The notes under the pieces were generated by a model. The model was not told the origin of the DNA. It was given only the letters and a program-made list of their open reading frames with translations, and ran no database searches. The position numbers and the translations under genes were made by a program. A stretch of DNA of 64,000 bases from Echinicola soli (lineage in GTDB: Bacteria; Bacteroidota; Bacteroidia; Cytophagales; Cyclobacteriaceae): contig NZ_CP041253.1 in the NCBI RefSeq assembly GCF_006575665.1, forward strand, positions 1,369,501-1,433,500. Reading direction: 5' to 3'. Positions 1-7,521 of this stretch are shown one piece after another; the stretch's first letter is position 1, and every line of letters begins with the position of its first letter.

Positions 1-1221
1 TCAGGATTGAGGACGCCTTTCGCAAAAAACGACAGAGAGCTACGCAACGTTGATGCTGTAGATATGTCTGTTTCTGTGGTAAACAAAATGGAAGAAACAC
101 ATAAAAACCCGGATTATGTAGTTTGGGGAACTGTCATTCCAAATTTGGCGTACAGCAACATCGCCCGCGATATTGTTTTACGATCAAAGGTAGACGATAC
201 CACCATTGCCTATACCACCACCATGGCTTGTGGCAGCAGTCTGGCTGCTGCAATTCAATCGGCTTGCTTGATTACCGAAGACGAGATTGCCATTGCCGGC
301 GGTGTAGAAAGCCTTTCTAACGTTCAGATAGGGCTAAGTTCTTACACTTCAAAATGGTTAAGGGCTTTTGGCACCACCAAAGGTTTTTTCAACAAGTTGA
401 AATTAATTGGTGGAATATTTAAATACAGGCTTTACATCCCGCCGGGCGTTAATTCCGTTACCGGAAAAAGTATGGGGCAACACGCTGAAATTACAGCGCA
501 ACGATTGGGCATTAAACGAGAGGACCAAGACAAGTTTGCGTTACAAAGCCATCAGCACTATTTTGAAGCATTTGAAAAGGGATTTTTTAAAGATTTGATA
601 TTTGAGGCATTTGGCATCAAAGAGGACAAAATTCCAAGAAAAACATCCACGCTTGAAGTACTCGCCACCTTAAAGCCTGTTTTTGATAAATCTTCGGGCA
701 AAGGAAGCATTACAGCAGGCAATGCAAGTTTGTTTACTGATGGTGCTGCCGGAGCCTGGATAGTGGGCAAGAACAGAATAGCCGAATTTGCCTCGTCTTA
801 CAAAGCCAAAATGATAGACTGGGAAATGGCGGGCGTGAAAATTGAAGAAGAAGGCATATTGATGTCACCCACCTTTGCCATTCCACGCCTATTGGAAAGA
901 AACAGGCTGAGATATGACGACATTGATGTTTGGGAAATCCACGAGGCATTTGCATCACAGGTGCTATCCACTATCCGGAACCTGGAAAATAAAGAGCACC
1001 TTAAAAAAGTAGGGACGACTTTTGATTTTGGTGAATTTCCAACAGAAAAATTAAACCCCAACGGCAGCAGCATTGCCATCGGCCATCCGTTTGGAGCAAC
1101 GGGTGCACGGATATTAAGTCAGGCAGTTAAAGAAGTTTCCCAAATGGGACAAAGTAAAAAGGCATTGATCAGTGTATGTGCCGACGGAGGACTGGGAGCG
1201 GTAGTATTAATTGAAACTTAA
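1..1221 (+). CDS. Thiolase (acetyl-CoA C-acyltransferase, FadI-like), 5' truncated by window edge
   Basis: Thiolases cleave 3-ketoacyl-CoA with CoA, or run the reverse condensation, in fatty-acid beta-oxidation. The frame is open to the first base and reads SGLRTPF, the usual start of the conserved thiolase core in FadI-type enzymes, so the first few codons lie outside the window; the TTG at 7 is an internal Leu codon and not a start. The nucleophilic Cys sits in TMACGSS (codon 229-231). The C-terminal catalytic signatures GHPFGATGAR and VCADGGLGA are present, so the enzyme should be active. About 406 codons are seen. It is followed after 41 bases by the hydrolase-OsmC gene. No partner hydratase/dehydrogenase is seen, but one could lie upstream of the window. 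The family is secure; substrate chain length is unknown. Confidence 0.9.
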   Translation, partial: SGLRTPFAKNDRELRNVDAVDMSVSVVNKMEETHKNPDYVVWGTVIPNLAYSNIARDIVLRSKVDDTTIAYTTTMACGSSLAAAIQSACLITEDEIAIAGGVESLSNVQIGLSSYTSKWLRAFGTTKGFFNKLKLIGGIFKYRLYIPPGVNSVTGKSMGQHAEITAQRLGIKREDQDKFALQSHQHYFEAFEKGFFKDLIFEAFGIKEDKIPRKTSTLEVLATLKPVFDKSSGKGSITAGNASLFTDGAAGAWIVGKNRIAEFASSYKAKMIDWEMAGVKIEEEGILMSPTFAIPRLLERNRLRYDDIDVWEIHEAFASQVLSTIRNLENKEHLKKVGTTFDFGEFPTEKLNPNGSSIAIGHPFGATGARILSQAVKEVSQMGQSKKALISVCADGGLGAVVLIET

Positions 1222-1262
1222 CATTTTGCTTGCCAATTATAAAACGAATTGAAAAGAATACT

Positions 1263-2480
1263 ATGAATAAAACGAAGCTAGAAATCATTAACAAAAAGGG
1301 CAATAAATTAAGTGCTTATTTGGAGCTTCCCGCCAACCAGAAGCCTCATTTTTATGCCATTTTCGCCCATTGCTTTACCTGCAACAGCACTTTTGAACCC
1401 GTAAAGAATATCAGCAGAACGCTTGCTAGTTACGGCTTTGGAGTCGTCCGATTTGATTTTATGGGATTGGGACGTAGCGAAGGAGAATTTGCAGAGAGCT
1501 ATTTTTCGGCCAATGTGGACGATTTGATTTCGGTAAGCGATTATTTAAACGAACACTTCAAAGCACCTTCACTTTTGATTGGGCATTCTTTGGGAGGTGC
1601 GGCAGCCATTGTGGCGGCATCCCGTCTGGAAAATATCAAAGCGGTAGCCACCGTCGGTGCTCCCGCTTCGGTGTCGCACGCAAAGCGTCTGTTTTCCGAC
1701 CAGGTAAAAGATGCCGAAACCGACGAAGCCGTGGAAGTGACCATTGAAGGCCGTCCGTTTAAAATCAATGCGGAGTTTGTAAAGGATTTTGACAAGACTG
1801 ATTTGATCGCCATTGTAAAAACGCTGCGGAAGCCTATTCTCATCATGCATGCACCCCAAGACAACAGCGTTGGCATTGAGAATGCCCGGGAGTTGTATCA
1901 TCACGCCTTTCACCCCAAAAGCTTTATTGGCCTGGATACTGCCGATCATTTGCTGACCAAAAGCAAAGACAGCCGGTATGTTGGAAATATGATTGGCACC
2001 TGGGCGCAACGTTATTTTGATGAGGCAGAAAACGAAATGCTGGATCCGGCGGGAGAGCAACTGGTAGCGCATTTGAATGTAAAGGAAGATAAGTTTACCA
2101 CCTTGATGCAAACCCGGAAGCATGCGATTATTGCCGATGAGCCCGAAAGTGTTGGAGGCGACGATTTAGGCCCTGCTCCTTATGATTTTTTAAGCGCGGC
2201 TTTGGCTTCGTGTTCCGTGCTTACGGTAAAACTTTATGCCGAAAGAAAAGGCTGGGATCTGCAGGAAGTGTATGCCTATATCACCTACTCTAAAAAGCAC
2301 AGTGACGACCTGATGGTTGATGTGGAAAAGTCGGGACAGATAGATCATCTTTCTAAAAAGCTAAAATTCATTGGCGACCTGACCGATGACCAACGGACTC
2401 GGTTAACTGAAATTGCCGGCAAATGCCCGGTGCATAAAACCTTAACAGGGAAAGTAATTATAGAAACTGAAACCATTTAA
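1263..2480 (+). CDS. Bifunctional alpha/beta hydrolase - OsmC family protein
   Basis: Two domains are joined in 405 residues. Residues about 15-255 are an alpha/beta hydrolase with the nucleophile elbow GHSLGG (Ser about 109), an acid in HAPQD (Asp about 200) and a His in TADH (about 229). Residues about 270-400 are an OsmC/Ohr-like domain with its two redox Cys in ALASCSV (about 317) and GKCPVH (about 388). OsmC proteins reduce organic hydroperoxides through this Cys pair, so I infer detoxification of lipid or ester peroxides, with the hydrolase perhaps freeing the substrate. The same fusion is known in other bacteria. I use the ATG at 1263; the frame also extends to a TTG at 1230, but that would add eleven unconserved residues. 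The cupin gene starts 11 bases downstream, so they are probably co-transcribed. Confidence 0.88.
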   Translation: MNKTKLEIINKKGNKLSAYLELPANQKPHFYAIFAHCFTCNSTFEPVKNISRTLASYGFGVVRFDFMGLGRSEGEFAESYFSANVDDLISVSDYLNEHFKAPSLLIGHSLGGAAAIVAASRLENIKAVATVGAPASVSHAKRLFSDQVKDAETDEAVEVTIEGRPFKINAEFVKDFDKTDLIAIVKTLRKPILIMHAPQDNSVGIENARELYHHAFHPKSFIGLDTADHLLTKSKDSRYVGNMIGTWAQRYFDEAENEMLDPAGEQLVAHLNVKEDKFTTLMQTRKHAIIADEPESVGGDDLGPAPYDFLSAALASCSVLTVKLYAERKGWDLQEVYAYITYSKKHSDDLMVDVEKSGQIDHLSKKLKFIGDLTDDQRTRLTEIAGKCPVHKTLTGKVIIETETI

Positions 2481-2491
2481 AATAACCAACC

Positions 2492-2830
2492 ATGAGTAAA
2501 CCTTTTAAAAAATACAAATTAAGCGACACCGTAACGCTACAAGTGCTTTCGTATACAGATGAAATGATGACTGCCAAGCTTTGGTTTAGCGGAAAGGGAT
2601 TTGACGGTACGCACCACCATAGTAATCAGGAAGTAAATGTGGTAGTAGCGGGCGAATTTGAAGCCACCAACGGAAAAGAAAAACACAAGGTGTATCCCGG
2701 CCAAACAGTTGTCGTTCCCTCAAACAATGAACACAATATGGAATGCCTCTCACCCACTGGCGCGATGGTTAGCTGTTGGACACCGGCTCGCAAAGACATT
2801 ATCGAGAACTATACAGAATTGGAGGAGTGA
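2492..2830 (+). CDS. Small cupin-domain protein
   Basis: A 112-residue single-domain cupin. The first metal-binding motif is seen as GTHHHSNQEVNVVVAGEFE (residues about 35-53) and the second as PGQTVVVPSNNEHNME (about 69-84), giving the usual His/Glu metal ligands. There is no signal peptide, so it is cytoplasmic. It lies 11 bases after the hydrolase-OsmC gene and 71 bases before msrB, and is probably in the same transcription unit. Cupins of this size may be metal-dependent dioxygenases, isomerases or sensors, and nothing here decides between them. Confidence 0.8.
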   Translation: MSKPFKKYKLSDTVTLQVLSYTDEMMTAKLWFSGKGFDGTHHHSNQEVNVVVAGEFEATNGKEKHKVYPGQTVVVPSNNEHNMECLSPTGAMVSCWTPARKDIIENYTELEE

Positions 2831-2901
2831 TTTTTCATCCATCCAAAATAAAAAAGCAGCTTTTTAAGCCTGCCCATTATTGACAATTAAAACATAAAGC
2901 A

Positions 2902-3360
2902 ATGATAAACTGGAATGACGTTATAAAATTCGCAACTCATGGCAATCCAACACCACCAAAAAGAGTGGAAAAAACAGACGAAGAATGGAAAGCACTGCTG
3001 TCTGATGAAGCCTATCATGTAACCCGACAGCACGGGACCGAACGGGCACACAGCTCAGAATTGTGCAGTCTCTTTGAGCCGGGCGAATATGCCTGTATAT
3101 GCTGCGATACGGTGCTTTTTGACAGCAATGAAAAGTTTGAAAGTGGTACCGGCTGGCCATCTTTTACCCAGCCCATCGCCGTAGAAAATGTGGCGTATAA
3201 AAAGGATGCTGGTTTTGGGATGGTGAGAATTGAGGCACTATGCAATATTTGTGATGCACACTTAGGACACGTTTTCCCTGATGGCCCTGCACCAAGCGGA
3301 TTGCGTTACTGTGTGAATGCGGTTGCCTTGAACAAGGTAAAAGCAGGGAAAACAAAATGA
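2902..3360 (+). CDS. msrB: Peptide-methionine (R)-S-oxide reductase MsrB (copy 1)
   Basis: MsrB reduces the R-epimer of methionine sulfoxide in oxidised proteins using thioredoxin. All family landmarks are present in 152 residues: the zinc-site Cys pairs C65-x2-C68 and C114-x2-C117, the FESGTGWPSF substrate loop, GHVFPDGP, and the catalytic Cys137 in SGLRYCVN. There is no signal sequence, so it is a cytoplasmic single-domain form. A close paralogue starts at 14903 and has the same residue numbering throughout, including the unusual N-terminal INW/IHW..IIKFATHGNPTP segment, so the two are a duplication or were acquired together. Confidence 0.96.
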   Translation: MINWNDVIKFATHGNPTPPKRVEKTDEEWKALLSDEAYHVTRQHGTERAHSSELCSLFEPGEYACICCDTVLFDSNEKFESGTGWPSFTQPIAVENVAYKKDAGFGMVRIEALCNICDAHLGHVFPDGPAPSGLRYCVNAVALNKVKAGKTK

Positions 3361-3641
3361 TGGATTTAACTATTGGTGTATTCTTGGATTCCATCTGTGT
3401 GGACAAACCTTCAGAATTAAATTTTAATAAATATAATGGTGATTGACGGACATAGTCTCTAAACAAGACCGGTAAATATAATATAGCCACATCATATATT
3501 CTGATGGTAGTGTAGGAGGATAGACAAGCTTATTGGTCGGCAGCAACAGGATATTCTCTTTTACCTTACGGCTCTAATATTCTTTCGAAATGTTACGAGA
3601 AAATCGTCGGTGTTTTTATGCAATCCAGTCATGATTAGTTA
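3361..3641. other. Intergenic gap, no gene seen
   Basis: About 280 bases of AT-rich sequence between msrB and the hexosaminidase gene. I see no convincing open frame on either strand, no RNA gene and no strong hairpin. It presumably holds the promoter of the hexosaminidase gene, but no clear TAnnTTTG box stood out. Confidence 0.4.
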
Positions 3642-5264
3642 ATGAATTTGAAAAACTATACTTATATAATTATGGGAATGAATAGAATAAAAGCAACACT
3701 GCTGCTTGTTTTGTTAACGTCAACCTTAAGTGTTATAGCCCAAGATGTGTTTATTATCCCAGAACCCAACCAGCTTCAATATGAAGAAGGAAAATATCAG
3801 TGGAACAGGCCATTAAAGGTGCTTTGCGAAGCTGCTGAATTTGAGAATGAACAAAAAGAACTTAAAACCTTTTGCGATAGCACCGCTTTGGCAAATGAAA
3901 AGAGCACTACTTCCAATGTAGGGATTATCAAACTGACAAAAGACTTATCCATAAAAAATGCCGAAGGCTATGAGTTGGAAATCACTCCTCGGTCAATATC
4001 GTTAAAGGCAGCTACGGCCCAAGGTATGTTTTATGCGGTTCAAACATTAAAACAAATCATCCAATCAAGCCTTTATCAACACAGTTCGGCTTTGCCTTGT
4101 CTTCGTATTAAGGATCAACCCCGTTTTTCGTACCGGGGACTGATGCTTGATCCTGCGAGGCATTTTCTTCCCATTGAGGATTTGAAAAAATATGTGGAAG
4201 TAATGGCTGGCTATAAATACAACAAATTGCATCTCCACCTTACCGATGATCAAGGTTGGCGCCTCGAAATCAAAAAATATCCTAAACTTACTACCATTGG
4301 GTCCAGAAGAGACGGAATGAATGGCGATAAAACACCACGAAATGGCTTTTACACCCAGGAGGAAATGAAGGACTTTGTTCAATTTGCTGCTGAAAGACAC
4401 GTTGAAGTGATACCTGAATTTGACTTGCCCGGCCATAGTGTGGCAGCCATTGCATCTTACCCAGAGCTAAAACTTAGTTGTGCCGATACTGTTACGAAAG
4501 TTCGAAATCATGAAGGCGTATCAAAGGATATTTTATGTGTGGGTAACGATACCGTGTTTACTTTTATTGACGATGTTATAAAAGAGATGTCCAGCATTTT
4601 TCCGTCAAAAATGTTTCATATTGGAGGAGACGAGGCACCTTTGGATGCCTGGAAGAACTGCGCACCTTGCCAGGCTTTAAAAAAGGAACATCACTTGACA
4701 ACCGATCAGGAACTGTTTGCTTACTTTTTTAAAAGAGTAAATCAGTCGTTAACCAAGTATCAAAAAGAGCCTTTGTTTTGGTATGAGTTGGACGTGCCGG
4801 AATATCTCGAAAACAGTACCATATTTTTATGGAGAATGGGAAGTGCTGCCAAGGTATTGGCTGCTGCTAAAAAAAACAATTACGAAGTGATTTGCTCACC
4901 TGGAGAGTATGCCTACTTTGACTACCCGCAATGGAAGGATGGCCTACCAAATGTTGATTGGATGGGGGTGATTACGCTCCAAAAAGTGTATCAGTTTGAC
5001 CCCGCCTATACTTTTAACAAGAAGCAGCAGAAAAAATATATCAGAGGAGTTGAAGCCCCGGTTTGGGGCGAAAGTGTAAAAGATCTGTTTCGAGCTTTTT
5101 ACATGACTTACCCAAGGGCACTGGCATTGGCCGAAGTAGGCTGGACAGAAATGCCGCAGAGAAACTGGGATACCTTCAAATCAAAATTGGATATGCAATT
5201 TAACACGCTGCTTCATAAAGGTGTTAATTATCGCCCACCGGTAGAGCTGTATGGAGGGCTTTAA
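3642..5264 (+). CDS. Beta-N-acetylhexosaminidase, GH20
   Basis: GH20 enzymes release terminal N-acetylglucosamine or N-acetylgalactosamine by substrate-assisted catalysis. The catalytic pair is Asp330-Glu331 in HIGGDEAP; the domain opening (SYRGLMLDPARHF, about 164-176) and the KLHLHLTDDQGWR segment (about 195-207) are typical. Residues about 35-160 match the GH20b-type N-terminal domain. A hydrophobic signal peptide ends near SVIAQ (residue 34), so the enzyme is exported to the periplasm or cell surface. ATGs at 3672 and 3678 give a more compact signal peptide and are plausible starts. It stands alone; its role is probably salvage of chitin- or glycoprotein-derived amino sugars. Confidence 0.93.
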   Translation: MNLKNYTYIIMGMNRIKATLLLVLLTSTLSVIAQDVFIIPEPNQLQYEEGKYQWNRPLKVLCEAAEFENEQKELKTFCDSTALANEKSTTSNVGIIKLTKDLSIKNAEGYELEITPRSISLKAATAQGMFYAVQTLKQIIQSSLYQHSSALPCLRIKDQPRFSYRGLMLDPARHFLPIEDLKKYVEVMAGYKYNKLHLHLTDDQGWRLEIKKYPKLTTIGSRRDGMNGDKTPRNGFYTQEEMKDFVQFAAERHVEVIPEFDLPGHSVAAIASYPELKLSCADTVTKVRNHEGVSKDILCVGNDTVFTFIDDVIKEMSSIFPSKMFHIGGDEAPLDAWKNCAPCQALKKEHHLTTDQELFAYFFKRVNQSLTKYQKEPLFWYELDVPEYLENSTIFLWRMGSAAKVLAAAKKNNYEVICSPGEYAYFDYPQWKDGLPNVDWMGVITLQKVYQFDPAYTFNKKQQKKYIRGVEAPVWGESVKDLFRAFYMTYPRALALAEVGWTEMPQRNWDTFKSKLDMQFNTLLHKGVNYRPPVELYGGL

Positions 5265-5589
5265 CCGATGCGCCCGATTCAACCGAGATTATGCCGTTTA
5301 GTTAAGAGCAGACAATGACAAAGCTGTCATTCCGACAAATAGCCTGCCCCGCATGACTATCGGGGACATACGTTAACTAAACGGCATTGATTTCGGGTTA
5401 TACTTTGGGGCTAAAAATGCCTTTAGTAATTCCCTGAATAGTAAAATCATTTGATGGAATCCCGACCGTAAAATTCTCTTTGTTGAAAGATATGACGGGG
5501 CTGGAAATTTCGATAATGGTATTCGGCAGAAGTCTGGAGACCTATAAAAAGTAAATTGAACAATTTAATTAACAACTAAAAACAGAAAA
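5265..5589. repeat. Intergenic region with nested inverted repeats
   Basis: A 14-base arm TGCCGTTTAGTTAA (5292-5305) is repeated in perfect inverted orientation at 5373-5386. Between the arms lie two smaller palindromes, one around AATGACAAAGCTGTCATT and one around CCCCGCATGACTATCGGGG. The nested unit of about 95 bases could fold into a cruciform. It could be a non-autonomous mobile repeat, a transcript end or an RNA structure. The phrase ATAGCCTGCC plus a CCCGA..TCGGG stem recurs near 56432, which favours a dispersed repeat family. The remainder up to 5589 has no gene that I can see. Confidence 0.55.
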
Positions 5590-6573
5590 ATGAGAACAAT
5601 GACAACAATGAACACACAAGCACTACAAAAAACAATCCTTTTAGCAGGAATAGCTTTGATGCTTGCCCTAAATGTGCAAGCACAAAATACCGACAAGGCT
5701 TATTCAGAAAAAGTAAGAGAAAATGCGACTACGTTTCACAAAAACTTTAGTTCAGGAGATTTTTATAAAAATGGTGCGCTTGTAAACGAGAAAATCTATG
5801 TCAATTCCAACAATGCAATCGTAATCGGACGCGATAATTTCGTAAACCGCATCAAGCGTTTCCACACACCGTTTCCTGAACTGGAACTTCATGACAGGAT
5901 CGTAATTGTAGATGAAAACGAAGTAGGCTTATTGTACATTATGCAAGACGAGCAGGACGGACCTTACGGAACAATTCCGGCATCTGGGAATAAAATTAAT
6001 GTGTATGCAGCAGAATTTTTTGTTATGGATGACGAGGCCCGGATGAAGGAATTACTCACCATTACGCAATTAGACCAATTGAAAAAACAGATCACAGGTG
6101 TAGATAAAGTTTCTGAATTTGAAAAAGTAAGCTTGCTTCCGATAAAGAAAACCAATTTAGCGCATAAAAAGATGTTGACAGACAACGTGGAAGCCTATGT
6201 TCAAAACTTCAACACCCGTGATTGGGAAGCTTTTAAAGCACTGTTTGCCAAAAATGCCGATATCAACATCAACGGAAAAATGATTACCGGAGCCCAAGCA
6301 TTGATTGACGAGCTAAATAAAAAGATCGCTGACTATGCTCCTGATATGACGTATCATTTAGAACACAATATAGTGGAGGGCGACAGAGGAGCTTTGGCCT
6401 ATACCATAAAAGGCACCCACACCTTCTCTAGCCAAGTGGGAGAAGATGGAAAACCCTTAAAAAAATCCATTCAGTCGATGGAAGGCATCCATTTTCAATT
6501 CAACAAAAAAGGAAAAATTATAAAAGCTGTGATTATTTATAACTCTGATGATTTAAATAACCAAATACACTAA
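5590..6573 (+). CDS. Secreted protein with two SnoaL/NTF2-like domains
   Basis: A 327-residue protein with a clear signal peptide (basic start, hydrophobic stretch to about residue 31, ending NVQAQ). Two copies of a cone-shaped NTF2/SnoaL-like fold follow, roughly residues 37-160 and 195-322. The second is recognisable from VQNFNTRDWEAFKALFAKNADINING, cut here by its key words NFNTRDWEAF and LFAKNADI, plus the matching beta-strands to the end. The family contains both enzymes and ligand-binding proteins, so function cannot be assigned. A run of weak adenine-rich sequence (aacaactaaaaacagaaaa) precedes the ATG, as is common in Bacteroidota. It is a single gene; the following Cys-rich gene starts 77 bases on. 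Confidence 0.7.
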   Translation: MRTMTTMNTQALQKTILLAGIALMLALNVQAQNTDKAYSEKVRENATTFHKNFSSGDFYKNGALVNEKIYVNSNNAIVIGRDNFVNRIKRFHTPFPELELHDRIVIVDENEVGLLYIMQDEQDGPYGTIPASGNKINVYAAEFFVMDDEARMKELLTITQLDQLKKQITGVDKVSEFEKVSLLPIKKTNLAHKKMLTDNVEAYVQNFNTRDWEAFKALFAKNADININGKMITGAQALIDELNKKIADYAPDMTYHLEHNIVEGDRGALAYTIKGTHTFSSQVGEDGKPLKKSIQSMEGIHFQFNKKGKIIKAVIIYNSDDLNNQIH

Positions 6574-6650
6574 GTGCCAGACGCGCATTTGGCTTATGAT
6601 TTTAAAAACGAGAATCACCAACATATACGTTTAACAAATAACTAAAAAGA

Positions 6651-6971
6651 ATGGACAATTCGAAAATGATTGAGGCCTGTTTGACCTGTTTTGCAGCTTG
6701 TGAAAAAACTGCTGCCATAAGTATAAAAATGGCTGATGCAGATTATCTGCGTTGCATTGCACTTTGTCGTGACTGTACCGAGCTGTGCATTCTTTGTGTT
6801 AAGCTGGATGAAAGAGATTCCGATTATAAGCACCAAATAATGAACGTGTGCATTGATAATTGCCTCGCCTGTGCAGAGGAATGCGAGCGTTTTCCTAATT
6901 CGGAAGACCACGTAAAATCTGCCAAAGCTTGCCGTAAATGTGTAGAAGAAATGCAGAAACTGCTTAAATAG
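6651..6971 (+). CDS. Cys-rich four-helix-bundle copper-storage-like protein (DUF326/Csp type)
   Basis: A 106-residue protein made of four amphipathic helices with Cys at helix-facing intervals: CLTCFAAC, CIALCRDCTELCILC, CIDNCLACAEEC and CRKC. This spacing is that of the four-helix-bundle copper-binding proteins (Csp3-like), which store many Cu(I) ions inside the bundle. There is no signal peptide, so it would act in the cytosol, like Csp3. Its place among redox-repair genes fits protection from copper-driven oxidation. The family assignment rests on Cys pattern and length; copper binding is inferred. Confidence 0.82.
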   Translation: MDNSKMIEACLTCFAACEKTAAISIKMADADYLRCIALCRDCTELCILCVKLDERDSDYKHQIMNVCIDNCLACAEECERFPNSEDHVKSAKACRKCVEEMQKLLK

Positions 6972-7009
6972 CGAAAGGTTAAACGTTTAAAAAGAATGAG
7001 CATTTGTGA

Positions 7010-7392
7010 TCCAAAGTAGGTCTCGTACTTGCAGCACTCGGAAAACCCAAATACATACGTATCGGGAAAATAGGAGTGTGCAACAAAGCAGAAACCGCTT
7101 TTAAAGAAAATGCATTTATGGCATTGGATGAAGCTTACAAAACGGGGGTGCGGTATTTTAATACGGCACCCTCTTATGGTAAGGGTGAGCAGGTTCAATT
7201 GTGTTACGGTTTTGTATGGATAATTCAAGTTCTGAAACGGTATTAAGGGGAGGGTCTTCAGTAAGCCAACTTCAGGGAAATCTAGAAGCAAACAGTTTCA
7301 AGCTTACTGAAGAAGCGGTGAATACATTGAAAATCCATCCTGTTTCCAACGTTGATGGTTGGAGGGAAAGAAGCCAATTGGAATGGGATTAA
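7010..7392 (+). pseudogene. Decayed aldo/keto reductase (N-terminal and C-terminal remnants)
   Basis: From 7010 an open frame reads an AKR-like N-terminal region ending in GVRYFNTAPSYGKGEQ, the segment with the family's catalytic Asp position (here Asn: FNTAPSYG instead of FDTAPSYG) and Tyr. The frame then degenerates and stops near 7243. In a different frame (7240-7392) comes an AKR C-terminal tail: VSQLQGNLEA, then EEAVNTL, then RERSQLEWD and a stop. About 200 residues of the barrel between the two parts are missing and the frames differ, so this is an internally deleted and frameshifted pseudogene. It sits just before the Rieske-ThDP gene. Confidence 0.65.
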
Positions 7393-7521
7393 AGGTATAC
7401 TGATGATGTTGCACAGGCATTCCAAAATCGTATGGTAATCGCTATTATAGTTTTAAAACGATAGTCTTTACTGTTCTTTTCACATACTCCACTAGCGTAA
7501 TATCAATTAGAGAGGAAAATT

